From positions 165,098,886 to 165,162,885 of the forward strand of contig CM037879.1 in NCBI GenBank assembly GCA_021292165.1: a stretch of DNA of 64,000 nucleotides, read 5' to 3'. Shown here piece after piece: positions 1 through 10,299 of the stretch. A program made the translations under genes and the position numbers. Every line of letters starts with the position of its first letter. Within the stretch, counting starts at the first letter, position 1. This DNA is from Shinisaurus crocodilurus. Its lineage: Eukaryota; Chordata; Lepidosauria; Squamata; Shinisauridae. The notes under the pieces were generated by a model. It was not told the origin of the DNA. It did no database searches and saw only the letters and a program-made list of their open reading frames with translations.

Positions 1-1378
1 CATTGTACATGAACCATGTCACAGCGGTTGCAACTGTGCACAGTTTTGTGCAGTAGTGTGCATGGGCTACTTCACACGTTGCATTTTTAGCATGTACGTC
101 AGGGCTAGGCAACTTTTGGGGGCCGTGGGAAATTGTCCTGGACCCCACCACAAAATGGCTGCCACACAGAGGCATGGCAAAAGACGAGTAACCTGCCCAA
201 AAGACTGAGTGGAAGGCAGAGGTGGGGTCTGAGCCCCAACACAATAAACAACTCCTTTGAGCCCACAGATGTCAGAGGGTACATTGGTGCCCAGGAGTAC
301 TACATTGCCTACCCCTGGTGTATGTGCAGTGCCAGCGCTAAAGAATGTAGCACGGGAAGGAAGGAAGCACATTTTTAAAGACATGTACAAGGGAGCCAAC
401 GGTAGGCTTGGGCTTCCTGCCATGAGGTGTGCACATCTTTAAAAACATATGTTTGTGTCTCCCCCACTATAACGTGTGAAGCGGCTGCCTGGGTGCACAC
501 GATAGGTATTTGAGGGACACAAATACTGCCATCCTGGGGTTTGTATGCCAAAAGTTGATGTTCAAAATAGAATTTCCCTGGCAAATGCATTCCTCCCACC
601 CTGCGTGTATTGCACAAAGGCTGAACACAGCAAATTAAATAAGGAATGAAATCCTAAAATGCACAGATGTTTCAAATAAGATGATTACGGCACATTTTAA
701 ATGGTCGCTGAACCTTTCAGAACAGAATCCAAGGTGATGGTAATTGAGCCCTTCCCCTAACCCAGAGAATCCTGGGAGGTCCAGTTAGTTTCTCCGCTTG
801 TGGTTCACTGGAGCAGTCTGCCTGTTAGCCAGGGCTTCTAATTCACGTCACTGCCCCATCATTCCCGACATCTTTTGAGCCACTTTCCAAAAGAAAACTT
901 TCCTACCGGGCACCCACCCCACACCCAAATCTGATGGAAGAGATTGGGACGAGGATAGGCAAATGCCGGGTCGGAGAGCGAAAGAGAAGCTGGCGCAGTA
1001 GCTGGACCAAATGCAAGCGACCCTCTCTCGCAGTCCAATTGCAGGTCCGCAGATGACTGCACAGCTGCCACAGGGAGTGATCATCATTACATTGAGGTCA
1101 TCTCTGCCCCTAAGCAAAGTTTGTGAAAATAAAGGGCTGTGAAGAAAGGCGGCGGATTGGTGGTGGCGGCAGGAGAGAGACAGAGAGAAAGGCCTTTTAA
1201 AAGTTATTTTGCCTTACTGCCACACTGGGACTGTGAAGGGAAGAAGAGCGCAAGCAGACATATTTGGCTTCAAAGAGCAAAATAGCCACCCCTGTGGTTC
1301 CACTCAATAAATTACAGATCAGAGTCACAGTCCAGAGAGGATATTTAAGTGATCCGCAACAGTCAGGCTGTTTGCGTA
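1..1378. other. Non-coding, presumed FGF18 intron 3; possible hAT fragment near 105-260
   Basis: The stretch from about 105 (AGGGCTAGGCAACTTTTGG, then GGCCGTGGG) resembles the end of hAT-type elements that start CAGGG..GGCAAC, but no matching right end is visible, so this is weak. From about 600 to 1378 I recognise no repeat and no exon. The ORFs here have no family resemblance and no splice context. Confidence 0.4.
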
Positions 1379-1512
1379 CAGCAACCTTCCCCAGCCTGGC
1401 ACTCTCCAGATGTGTTGGAGTACAACTCCCGTCAACCCCAGCCAGCATGGCCAATGAGGATGATGGGCATTGTAGTCCAACACATCTGGAGGGCGCCAGG
1501 CTGGGAAAGGCG
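1379..1512. mobile_element. Palindromic hAT-type MITE, family A (copy 1)
   Basis: The left half reads CCTTCCCCAGCCTGGCAC then CTCCAGATGTGTTGGA. The right half is its reverse complement, ending CTGGAGGGCGCCAGGCTGGG. A central CCAGCCAGCATGGCCAATG separates the arms. It belongs to the most abundant family in the window; the better-preserved copies carry 8-bp target duplications. Duplications are not clear at this copy. Confidence 0.8.
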
Positions 1513-1759
1513 AGCATACGCCCGGCTCTTAGGAAGGAGTCCCAGTTTCTAAACTGCAGGCTTTGAATGGATACTTGCCGAAGAGCAGAGTTGTGTTTAG
1601 CTAGCCATGCCTTAGGCTGTGTGCATTCATCTAGTTAATATTTCAACTCTTCATTTTCTGGTCACAGGGGGCAGAAAGGCATTACCATTTAATTCCTCCT
1701 TTTCCCAGGTGTTTGTAATGCATCATAGGTAGAGGGAAAGGGTTGTTGTTGTGCTTGCT

Positions 1760-1935
1760 ATTAATCTATTATTTTATTACATTTGTATCCTCCCTGTCTT
1801 CCACGATGGAACACAAGTTGGCCTGTGGGGGATTCCTAGGTGGTCTCCCCATCACGGGCACTGATCAGACCCAAAGCTGCTTAGCTTCAGCAAGGTTCCT
1901 GCAACCTGTGTCCTCCAACATGCTGCATGAGCTGT
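1760..1935 (-). repeat. Diverged 5S rRNA-derived SINE with RTE/Sauria-like tail
   Basis: On the plus strand, GGTGGTCTCCCCATCACGGG, then GATCAGACCCAAAGCTGCTT and AGCTTC, follow the reverse complement of vertebrate 5S rRNA (the internal promoter region). The other end, near 1760-1830, resembles the A/T-rich tail with TCCTCCCTGTCTTCCACGAT, the reverse complement of tails seen in tRNA-type SINEs of this window. This suggests a 5S head on a Sauria-type body. Divergence is high, so it is an old copy. Confidence 0.6.
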
Positions 1936-2044
1936 AACCAATTAATGGCAGCGAGGTCGAGGAGCTAGCTCAAGGGAGGGGTCCGTTACACAATGGCAGA
2001 GCCCGTGCTTTGCATGCGGAAAGATCCAGGCGACGTCCCTAGCG

Positions 2045-2182
2045 CAGCCTTCCCCAACCTGGCACCCTCCAGATGTGTGGGGACTGGATCTCCCATCATC
2101 CCCAGCCAACAGCCATGTTGGCTTGGGCATGCTGGGAGTTGTAGTCCAGCACATCTGAAGGGCACCAGCTTGGGGAAGACTG
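2045..2182. mobile_element. Palindromic hAT-type MITE, family A (copy 2)
   Basis: The inverted arms are CAGCCTTCCCCAACCTGGCA on the left and CACCAGCTTGGGGAAGACTG on the right. Flanks CCCTAGCG and CACTAGTA are only partly similar, so the target duplication has decayed. Confidence 0.85.
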
Positions 2183-2263
2183 CACTAGTATCTCTAGGAG
2201 CAGGGCTGGTAAAGACCCTGCCCAATACCTTAGGGGGGTCTGCTGAGAGTCATTGGGCTAGAG

Positions 2264-2399
2264 CAGGGCTCTCCAAGCTTGGGTCCCCAGATGTTGCTGG
2301 CCTACAGCTCCCAGCATACCCAGCCAGCATGGCTAATGGCAAGGGATTCTGGGAGCTGTAGTCCAGCAACATCTGGGGACCCAAGCTTGGAGAGCCCTG
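2264..2399. mobile_element. Palindromic hAT-type MITE, family B (copy 1)
   Basis: Terminal inverted repeats begin CAGGGCTCTCCAAGCTTGGG and end with the reverse complement. Arms of about 60 bp carry CCCAGATGTTGCTGG and CCAGCAACATCTGGGG. The 8-bp flanks GGCTAGAG (2256-2263) and GCCTAGAG (2400-2407) match at 7 of 8 positions, as expected of hAT insertion. The core resembles family A, but the ends differ. Confidence 0.88.
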
Positions 2400-2604
2400 G
2401 CCTAGAGGAACCAATGGTCTGACAGTACAAGGCAACTTGATACATTCAGTCATATTCCCATTGCATAGAGAAGGCACTGAAGCCAAGAGACAGCCATTTG
2501 CCCAAGGCTGCTGCTACTTAATAATATGTTCATAGCTGAATGTGAATTCCAAAGGCTGCTGCGCTGTGCCAGCTCTTTCACACTTTGCCACTAGGAACAT
2601 TTAC

Positions 2605-2945
2605 GTTGAATGAATCGAGGGCCTTTTCTGCTGTGTCACCCCGGTTGTGGAATTAGCTCCCCAAAGAGGTTCAACTGGCGCCTACATTGTACTCTTTCCG
2701 GCGCCAGGTGAAGGCATTTCTGTTCTCCCAGGCATTTTAATCATTTTAATCATCTTAATCACTTTAATCTTGTAGTTGTTTTTAAATCTGTTATTATAAT
2801 TGCTGCTGCTAGCTCTGCTGTTTGTTTTTAATCTGTGGTTTTAAATTTTATATTTATATTGTATTTTATGGTTTTAACTGTTGTAAACCGCCCAGAGATC
2901 TTCGGCTATCGGGCAGTATAAAAATTTATTAAATAAATAAATAAG
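2605..2945 (+). mobile_element. L2-type LINE 3' end
   Basis: GAGGGCCTTTTCTGCTGTGT, the GTGGAATTAGCTCCCCAAAG segment and the AGGTGAAGGCATTTCTGTTC segment are decayed versions of the L2 coding end (R-A-F-S-A-A-P-x-L-W-N-x-L-P). A T-rich 3' UTR and TGTAAACCGCCCAGAGATCT follow, then an AAATAAAT tail at 2930-2943. Only the last few hundred bases of the element are present. Confidence 0.75.
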
Positions 2946-3177
2946 TGACTGCTGCTAAAATTGAAAGTGACTTACTTTCAAGCATACGATACTTAGGACT
3001 GCAACCTTAAATTAGCTCCACATTAATCTTATGGAAATGATGCATGCATGTGGGTGTGCCTCACGTACAGAGACACCAATCAGGGAACAACAGTCTTAAC
3101 CAAGATGCAACGGTAGTCACTGGTTTGGAGAGAGCAGCAGCAGGCATCAGTTCATATGAATTTAGAACGCTTGAGCT

Positions 3178-3313
3178 CTGCTTTCCCCAACCTGGTACCC
3201 TCCAGATTTTTTGGACTACAACTCCCTGGATTCCTGACCATTGGCTATGCTGGCTGGGGATGATGGGAGTTGACATTCAAAACATCAGGAAGGCCCCAGG
3301 TTGGGGAAGGCTG
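3178..3313. mobile_element. Palindromic hAT-type MITE, family A (copy 3, perfect TSD)
   Basis: The ends are CTGCTTTCCCCAACCTGG and CCAGGTTGGGGAAGGCTG. The 8-bp direct repeats CTTGAGCT at 3170-3177 and 3314-3321 are identical. This is the clearest proof that family A is a hAT-type element. Confidence 0.92.
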
Positions 3314-3352
3314 CTTGAGCTAGCCTTCTTCTTTGCATGAAACTGACTAGCA

Positions 3353-3488
3353 CAGCCTTCCCCAACCCGGTGTCTTCCAGATGTTTTGGACCTCAATGCC
3401 CAGCATTCCTGACCATTGGCCATGCTGGCTGGGGATGAAGGGAGTTGAAGTTCAAAACATCTGGAGGGCACCAGATTGGGAAAGGCTG
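3353..3488. mobile_element. Palindromic hAT-type MITE, family A (copy 4)
   Basis: It lies 31 bp downstream of copy 3's target duplication. Left end CAGCCTTCCCCAACCCGG, right end CCAGATTGGGAAAGGCTG. The flanks (GACTAGCA and GATTAATA) are only weakly similar. Confidence 0.85.
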
Positions 3489-3639
3489 GATTAATAGAAT
3501 ACTCCCATTGCAGCCAGTTCTCAAATTACTTTTTTCCAACATAGAGATTAACCTCACAAAGCAAGAATCACACACAGTGCGGCACTTGCTGGACAATACC
3601 ACTTTAGGACTGCCATTGAGAGGCTGCATGCTTGAATCT

Positions 3640-3900
3640 TCTGCCCTATATAAACTCCTTGCACATACAGTTTCATGTCAGGAAGAAGTATTCCAGTTTA
3701 TCTATCTCCCTGACATTTGGTGTGGCTAAGATAATTATTATACAACATTGGAAGAACCAATCTACTCCTGATTTACAGTCGTGGATAGCTGATATGTGTT
3801 CTCTGTCAACAACTGAATTGGCTCCTTTTCAACAGAATAGCAACAAAAAGGACTTCCAAGCAATTTGGTCTAATTTTATTTAATTGTTCACTTTGTAATC
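3640..3900 (+). mobile_element. L1/Tx1-like LINE, C-terminal coding relic
   Basis: A short open segment reads G-V-A-K-I-I-I-I-Q-H-W-K-N then P-D-L-Q-S-W-I-A-D-M. This resembles the C-terminal end of L1-type ORF2 (R-x-x-I-x-R-x-W-K..P-x-x-x-x-W). It ends at F-Q-A-I-W-S-N-F-I before a stop, matching the usual F-Y-x-x-W-x-P-F-I end. It is 5'-truncated and degraded, and the call rests on this short stretch only. Confidence 0.45.
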
Positions 3901-5124
3901 ATAGATAGATAGATATGATTGTTTTTCTTTTCCCGCTTTAATTTTTTTATTTATACATTATATATTAATATATTAGATTTGTTTGTATTTATGGTTACTT
4001 TTCCCTCTGATTCTTTTTTGAGGAGTGTAAGTTTAATCAAATTTGGAGGAAAACTATCTCCCCGACATGTTAGTTTTCTATGTGCAAGACTGACTGGTAT
4101 GTATATATATATATAAATATAAATATATATATGCACATGCAAACATACATATGGGAGTGTTAACACACACATGCAACAGCCCGCCTGCAGTTTGAAGTGG
4201 TACAGTCAAACCAGAGCAACAGTATGTGATTCTGCTGATCATGTAACTCAGTTCTCAGTTTGAGAGTATTTTTGCCACATGTGCACAGAATGGGAAGTTT
4301 CAGAAACCACTGGACTGCCAAATCAAGGACAGAATTATGTAGCCCTCGAGTATTACTGGAATCTCCTCCACTAAATAAACACTTCACAAATGTAAAGTGC
4401 TGTTCAATATCTTAGCTAATGGTAGTATATTTATTGGTACAGAGAGTACAATTTGGATGGCATACTTAAACTTTTGGAAGACAGAAAACTCTGAGGGATT
4501 GCAAATGCTTTAGAAGGCAGGCTAAAAGTTCAGCATGATAATCAATAAAATGAAATGCTGGGCAAATAGCAACAAAATTAAATGCAACAAGGACAAACAT
4601 AAACTGTGGCACATGAGAGAGTAGGATCAAATACACAACGATGATAGATAACTGGATTAGTAGCAGGATTAATAAAAAAACATTTAGAGGTTGAAACATT
4701 AATTAAAAAACATTTAGAGGTTGAAACCGAATGTGATGTTGTGGTATAAAAGGGACTAGATTTGACTAGCAGCACTGCAGCCAGGACTCAAGAAGGAAGT
4801 GTAGGCAATCTGTACAGTCACTGTCCTCAAAAGTTTTCAACCAACATCTGATGCAGACACCTGTCACTTTTAGGAATCTGATGCAGGCACCTGCCAATAT
4901 CTTTGATATGCAATTTTTGTGCTGTATTTTAAAGATGTTTTCATTTGTACCGTGATTAATTTTCTTTTTATAGTTAGACACCTTCAGCAATATTCTGTTG
5001 GAAAGGCGGGATATAAATATTCTTAATAACATGGCAAGAACTTGGACTAGGAAACTCATGGTGCATCTCCAACTCTGCTATTGAGAACACATCTAGCGCA
5101 ATATAAGCCTATGGGACAAAACAG
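3901..5124. other. Non-coding; AT microsatellite, small direct repeat, SINE-like tail
   Basis: There is an AT/TATAAA run near 4097-4132. A direct repeat of ACATTTAGAGGTTGAAAC occurs at about 4680 and 4710. Near 4998, GTTGGAAAGGCGGGATATAA matches the tail seen in several Sauria-type SINEs, but no head is visible. Nothing else is recognised. Confidence 0.4.
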
Positions 5125-5279
5125 GCATTAGTTTAAATCTGTATCTAGCAGCTACGTCTTTTTTCATGTTTACTCTAGAGTAGGTGTAGGGTCCCAATCC
5201 AGAATGCAGGTCTGCACCTACTCTAGAGTAAAAATGGCGGGGGGGAGACCTAGGTGCTAGATACAAATTTAAAGTAATG
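5125..5279. mobile_element. Palindromic MITE, family C (copy 1)
   Basis: Ends CATTAGTTTAAATCTGTATC and GATACAAATTTAAAGTAATG are inverted repeats. Internally, TACTCTAGAGTAGGTG is paired with CACCTACTCTAGAGTA. A related copy lies at about 61768-61955. Superfamily unknown. Confidence 0.7.
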
Positions 5280-5744
5280 TTTGCTTTGACTATGTCCCAG
5301 TCAGATGGAAGCTTACCAGCAGCAAGGCACAACGGATCTGGATATTCTGCTGCTGTTTGTCCCTCGCACCTGGCATTGGGTGGAATACTGCCACTGAAAC
5401 ATGGAGGCCTTATTTTGGCTTCCAGGCCTATTAGCAGCTGATAGACCAATCCCCCAAGAAATTAAAATGAAAACATTTGCTCTCCCCTGACAACAAGACA
5501 CAGGACAAGTCAAGAACCAGCAACCTATTTTGCAAAAGAAAGAAAGAAAGAGTCATAATCAGCCCCCCAGCCACTGCATTGTATTTCAGTTCAGTCTCGC
5601 TAAGTAGTCATGTGCTTTTATAATGCCTGAGGAGGAATCCAGGAACCATGTGACTGCAAGCGCCATGGGATCATACGGAACATGGGAAGCTGCCTTATAC
5701 CAAGTCAGACCAGTCATCCATCGAGCTCAGTAGTATTATCTATT

Positions 5745-5994
5745 CCAGGGTGTTGAATCTCTTTCAGCCCAAGGGCAGAATTCAACACTGGAGAAGCTCT
5801 CCGGAGCCACAGCCCAGTGGTGGGGGGGACAAAAGGGGTGGGGCCAGGAGATCAAAAATACCAGCACATTTTAGCTAAAAACTTTTACTGCCAGTAATTA
5901 AGTGGGAAGGGGCTGTGGCCAGCTGGAGAAGGGTCGGATTGGAACCCCAGGTGGGTCGGGATTTGGCTCACAGGCCTGAGGTTCAGCCGTCAGG
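5745..5994. mobile_element. hAT-like MITE, family M (copy 1), inside a SINE
   Basis: It starts CAGGGTGTTGAATCTCTTTC, continues with GAGAAGCTCTCCGGAGCCAC, and contains AAATACCAGCACATTTTAGC and GGATTTGGCTCACAGGCCTG near its right end. A related copy lies at 34093-34840. Its exact ends and target duplication are unclear. Confidence 0.55.
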
Positions 5995-6002
5995 TTCTAG
6001 GC

Positions 6003-6125
6003 CAGGGCTCTCCAACCTGTTGCTGGACTACAGCTCCCAGAATCCCTTGCCATTCGCCATGCTGGCTGGGTATGCTGGGAGCTGTAGGCCAGCAACATCT
6101 GGGGACCCACGGTTGGAGAGCCCTG
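6003..6125. mobile_element. Palindromic hAT-type MITE, family B (copy 2), inside a SINE
   Basis: Ends CAGGGCTCTCCAACC and GGTTGGAGAGCCCTG. The 8-bp flanks TTCTAGGC (5995-6002) and CTCTAGGC (6126-6133) match at 7 of 8. It splits the tRNA-derived SINE at 5675-6266. Confidence 0.88.
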
Positions 6126-6503
6126 CTCTAGGCTAACTGGAATGGCTCTCCAGGGTGCCAGGCAGGGGTCTTTCCCAGCCCTACCTGGAGATGCCAGGGA
6201 TTAAACCTTGGACCTTTTGCATTCCAAAGCAAGTGCTCTACCACTGAGCTACGCTCTTTCTACAGATTATGTTTTTTAAAAACTGAACCAAACTTGTGCT
6301 GGGGATTGCTCATTGCAGGAGAGTCCACACAGACACAAAGGACATTATTTAACCCTCCTAAAAAGAAACCAGACTTTGCAAAGTGCTGCAGTCAGAGGCC
6401 ACAGGGGACCGTTGTCACGAAGACATCATAGATAGCAGCCAAGAGGAGTCCATGAGAGACACATTCCATATGGCAATTGCAATAGGATTGGAATGGGGTA
6501 CTA

Positions 6504-6504
<1 letters not shown>

Positions 6505-6543
<39 letters not shown>

Positions 6544-6546
6544 GTG
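6505..6546. repeat. (GT)n microsatellite
   Basis: About 20 GT units. Short ORFs reading V-C-V-C across it are artefacts of the repeat. Confidence 0.95.
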
Positions 6547-6689
6547 GGGACAGGTGGGGGATCACACTTTCTCAGTGGCAAAGTATTGCAGCAGGCCAAG
6601 TCTCCACTCTCCACCCTACCTCCTGCAATACAGAGGTCTGCAGTTCTGTCCAAAACTGGGAAACCGATTACCTGGCTATATATACAGGG

Positions 6690-6905
6690 TGTCACCAAAT
6701 TTAGGAACAAAAGAAGCTGCCTTGGACTGAGTCAGACCCTTGGTCCATCTATCCCAGCACTGTCAACACTGACTGGCAGCAACTCTCCAGGGTTCCAGGC
6801 AGGAGTCTTCCCCAGCCCTACCTGGAGATGCTGGCAATTGAACCTGGGTCCTTCTGCATGCAAAACATGCATTTCACCACTGAGTTTGAGTCCTGGTGCA
6901 ACCAG
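6690..6905 (-). repeat. tRNA-derived SINE (Sauria-type), uninterrupted
   Basis: The plus strand shows AGAAGCTGCCTTGGACTGAG, then TCAGACCCTTGGTCCATCTA, CCCAGCCCTACCTGGAGATG, and a reversed B box in GGCAATTGAACCTGGG. It is the same family as the split copy at 5675-6266, read from the minus strand. Confidence 0.8.
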
Positions 6906-8139
6906 CCTCGTTGTTCAGGATTCCGAGGTATTCAACTTCGCACCAGTGTCCTCGCTATATTATGTCAATGTAACCCCTGTATAATTTGTCATGCTTTGGC
7001 TCTCAGCAAACCATTCAGGTATGACGTTGAACTATGCACAACACAATGCAATCCGGCCCACAGGAAACTTTACTGTTACCTTTTAGCATAACACTGAAGT
7101 CTGATACTTTGAAATACAATCTCCCAGCCGTGAAATACAAATAAATCCCTTTCCTACCCTAAGCAGTACCAGCCCTGCAAGTGAACCACACACAAAGAGT
7201 GAACAAACAGTATAGAATGTCTTCTCTCTTTTGTGCAGTGAAAATCTAGTGTTTCAGCTTACATACTGCTGCCTCTCCTATCTATACCATCAGTGTGAGA
7301 TACTATGTAATGTGTATCTTTCCTTCCCCCTGTTTTTCCCCCTTTTTCCTTTTTAAAAGTCAGTGCATGCAAAAGAATTAGTAATCCATTTCGCATTGTT
7401 ATCCTGAATGTGAAAACCAATGTCTTTGAGTATTACAAGATTAAAATCGAATTGATGAATAGGCAGTCACTTTTTAAGTAGTCTGTCCAGACATAATCCC
7501 CCTTGCATTTCTCAATGATCTAAAAACACTTCAGAAACATTAAGCATCCCACCACTGTTTCAGAAATATTCAGAAAGTAGTTAGCATTATTAGTCTAGAC
7601 GTGCCCTGATTAATATCCAATTAAATGGATCCTAGTTCCTTTTAGAAGCAATACATCAAGATGATTACACAGGCTCTATCCAATATATATTTTCCGTGCC
7701 TGAGTGATTAGAAACATTTTTGTATGCTTCAGAATAAACACCGAGTGCTCAGAAGTAACATTACTGTGAATTTTTCTCAACTTTTCAAATGTGGGGATCA
7801 AGGGGATAAATTCAACATTATGTGAGCGGACTTCCACTCATGCAACAGTTTCCCTTCCCCTCCTTACTCCTCCAGCCCCCCCCCCCAATCCTCTCCAGAG
7901 GGTCCTCCAAGCCTCTGGAGCAGATTTGCGGGTGCATGGCAGGCTACAGGGGAGTAGGGAAGTTTGTTCCACCAGCAGTGTCTGTTCCGCTGGTGGAAAG
8001 ACACCATTGGATACATCCCATTCCCAATATACCTTCTAGAATGCCGATGAGATCCCCAGAGAACTCTACTGACACAAGCCCTGTTCAGGTGTTCTGAAAC
8101 TGATGAAAATAAACACATAAGGAGTGTGAGAAGGCCAGC
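6906..8139. other. Non-coding, largely repeat-free; candidate conserved non-coding DNA
   Basis: About 7200-7780 is AT-rich unique-looking sequence with no recognisable transposon. It contains several homeodomain-type cores (TTAATATCCAATTAAATGG, TGATTACAC, AGCATTATTAGTC). It lies about 3 kb from the FGF18 exon, inside the presumed intron 3. No coding potential is seen. Regulatory function is inference only. Confidence 0.35.
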
Positions 8140-8470
8140 CCCACGTCCTCCATCATCATTTCCATCGCCTTCAGGGATGAGTGAACGAGTGATGTTCGAG
8201 ATCGCCAGAATTCTCCAAACATCGGCTCACTGCTTGTTCCGTGCCCGATTCCCATTCACATTTGTGATTGTGCTCACTCCGCACAAACAGGAAGACTGTG
8301 CAAATTGAATGTGAAATCCTGCACAAATTTGCCCCAGTTTGTGCAAGTGTCCTGACTTGTACAAATCTCCTCCATAAACTGAAGTGGGGCTGATTCAGTC
8401 TACAGGGGAAATTTGTGCAAATCGAACAGGGACAGTTGCGCAAATCGAACATGAGCACACGTCCGGCAAT
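8140..8470. repeat. Dispersed repeat, family D (copy 1)
   Basis: It contains internally repetitive GTGCAAAT/TTTGTGCAA motifs (for example GCACAAATTTGCCCC and AATTTGTGCAAATCGAAC). Its sequence style matches stretches near 33400-33600, 49130-49330 and 59380-59600. Class and ends are not resolved. Confidence 0.35.
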
Positions 8471-8519
8471 TTATTAACATTTTCTGCAGACATGTGTTCG
8501 TGTTTGGTGTTGTGAACAG

Positions 8520-9287
8520 GGGACGCTTCTAGATGACATCTCAGATAGATGCGACGGCTAGGAGTGCCTATTATCAGCTTCGGCTGATACGCCAGCTGCG
8601 CCCCTTCCTAGAGTCGGAGGACCTAAAGACAGTAGTGCACGCGCTGGTAACTTCGAGGCTCGACTTCTGCAATGCGCTGTACATAGGGCTACCTTTGTAC
8701 CTAGTCCGGAAACTTCAACTAGTGCAAAATATGGCAGCCAGACTGGTTACTGGTACACCTAGGGATGCTCACATCACACCAGTTTTAAAAGCACTCCACT
8801 GGCTGCCAATCAGTTTCCAGGCGAAGTGTAAAGTGTTGGTTATTACCTTTAAAGCCCTACATGGTTTGGGTCCAGGCTACCTACGGGATCGCCTTCTCCC
8901 ATACAATCCACCCCACACACTCAGGTCCTCTGGGAAGAATTTACTTCAGTCAGCCAAAACTAGGCTGACAGGTACTACCCAGAGGACCTTTTCTTCTGCT
9001 GCTCCCGGATTATGGAATGGCCTGCCGGAGGAGATTCGTCAGCTCACCAGTCTTTTGGAATTTAAAAAAGACATAAAGACTGATCTCTTCCAGCAGGCCT
9101 ATCCGGCGGAATTTTAGGTTGCCTTTAAGATTTTTTAAGATGTTTTAATGATGTTTTAATGATGTTTTTTATGATGTTTTTAAGATGTTTTAAGATGTTT
9201 TAATATCTTGTATTGTGTTTTGTTTAGTTTATGTATTTTATATTTTTGCTGTTCCCCGCCTCGATCTAGATGGAGAGGCGGGTAAGA

Positions 9288-9292
<5 letters not shown>
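8520..9292 (+). pseudogene. L2 LINE, C-terminal part of reverse transcriptase ORF
   Basis: L2 is a non-LTR retrotransposon that copies itself by target-primed reverse transcription. Seen: a 5'-truncated but uninterrupted frame to 9117. It contains A-R-S-A-Y-Y-Q-L-R-L-I-R-Q-L-R-P-F-L, then V-V-H-A-L-V-T-S-R-L-D-F-C-N-A-L-Y and L-V-Q-N-M-A-A-R-L-V-T-G, and ends after L-W-N-G-L-P-E-E-I-R. This is the thumb/C-terminal region downstream of the catalytic palm, so the RT active site is missing. A short 3' UTR with CCCCGCCTCGATCTAGATGG leads to the AAT-repeat tail. The open frame over about 190 codons suggests fairly recent insertion. Confidence 0.9.
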
Positions 9293-9378
<86 letters not shown>

Positions 9379-9379
9379 G
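9286..9379. repeat. (AAT)n-(ATT)n tail of the L2 LINE
   Basis: About 22 AAT units pass directly into about 7 ATT units, giving a self-complementary simple repeat. L2 copies normally end in short tandem repeats. The ATT half is presumably a later slippage or inversion product. Confidence 0.9.
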
Positions 9380-9599
9380 TTTTGCAAACAAAAACTAAAT
9401 TCTCATACATCCCTACGAGCCTCAACCCATGGAGGGTGAGTTTCTGAAGAGGGGGACCTCTTGTATCCATTGAGGCTCTTCACAGGATTTTGAACACTAT
9501 TAGCAGAACAGGATTAGAAAACAATTTCACTGAACTGATGGGTCACAGGAACCATCTCATGGAGACTTTGGTGTCAGAGTGCTTCTATTATGGGGCATC

Positions 9600-9790
9600 T
9601 TCCTTCACACAGGGTGACCAGGAATCCCCACTCAGCCTGGAAGCTCAGTTGGTAACCTTGGGTCAATCATCATCTCTTTTAGCCTAATCTACCTCACAAG
9701 CTTGTCATGAGGGTAAAAATGGAAAGAACAACATACACCGCCTTGAGTTTCTTGGAGGAAAGGCAGGATATAAATGTAATAGATAAAAAT
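9600..9790 (+). repeat. SINE fragment (Sauria-type 3' half)
   Basis: GGTAACCTTGGGTCAATCAT, CTAATCTACCTCACAAG and GGAAAGGCAGGATATAAATG follow the body and tail of the tRNA-derived SINE at 55238-55475. The head is missing. Confidence 0.6.
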
Positions 9791-9960
9791 GATAGAAATA
9801 TATGGAGTAAGTAACAGTAGTGTAGTGGTAAATTTGGAAGAGTATGTGCTCATCATGACAATCCCCGTAGCCATGCCCCCAAGGCAAGTCCAAAAATGTA
9901 GGCAGCTGTGTTGATCTACATCAACAAACCAGTTCAGGAGCAGGTCCTTGAAAGCTAATG

Positions 9961-10299
9961 ACTGGGTTCAGACAACACAATAACCCACACTCAAGGTTTG
10001 AACATGGGTTGAGTGTGGGTTGTCATTGAACCATGGGTTGTTGTTGAAATGTGGGTTATCATGTTGTCTGAACCCAGCTGAGATTCAAACCATAGTGACA
10101 AACCCACAGTTCACAGCCTAACAACAAACCATGGGCTCGCTTCATGGGTTGTTTGTGATTAACAAGCCATGGCTTATTAGCACAGCTGGGTTCAGACAAC
10201 ATGATAACCCATGTTTCAACAATCCACAGTTCAACAACAACCCACACTCAACCCATAGTCAACCCTTGAGTGTGAGTTATCATGTTGTCTGAACCCAGT
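9961..10299. mobile_element. Double-palindrome MITE, family E (copy 1)
   Basis: It is built from two hairpin-forming arms, each bounded by ACTGGGTTCAGACAAC and its reverse complement: arm 1 about 9961-10077, arm 2 about 10186-10299. A 108-bp spacer holds GGTTGTTTGTGATTAACAAG. The outer ends are also inverted repeats, so the whole unit can fold at two levels. If the ends are taken as GACTGGGTTC/GAACCCAGTC, an AAT flanks each side, but this is too short to be decisive. A second copy is at 61445-61764. Confidence 0.75.

Larger units (their letters stand above)
5675..6266 (-). repeat. tRNA-derived SINE (Sauria-type), split by inserted elements
   Basis: On the minus strand the right end carries an A box (TAGCTCAGTGGTAGAGC) and a B-box-like element (reverse of GGGATTAAACC at about 6198). 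The left end, near 5678, carries CGGAACATGGGAAGCTGCCT, the reverse of the conserved SINE tail. The body is interrupted by about 260 bp of a hAT-like fragment (about 5745-5994) and by the family B element at 6003-6125. Joined, the outer pieces match the uninterrupted SINE at 6690-6905. Confidence 0.8.

Noticed and set aside
6180..6266. tRNA gene on the minus strand (A and B boxes)
   Set aside because: The boxes belong to a SINE: the sequence continues into the conserved SINE body and tail, and no cloverleaf with a paired acceptor stem is visible. The same applies at 37960-38042 and 55238-55310.
6501..6984. ORFs beginning M-C-V-C-V-C and M-H-T-H-T-H near GT/CA repeats (also at 41255 and 46067)
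   Set aside because: They are microsatellite translations.
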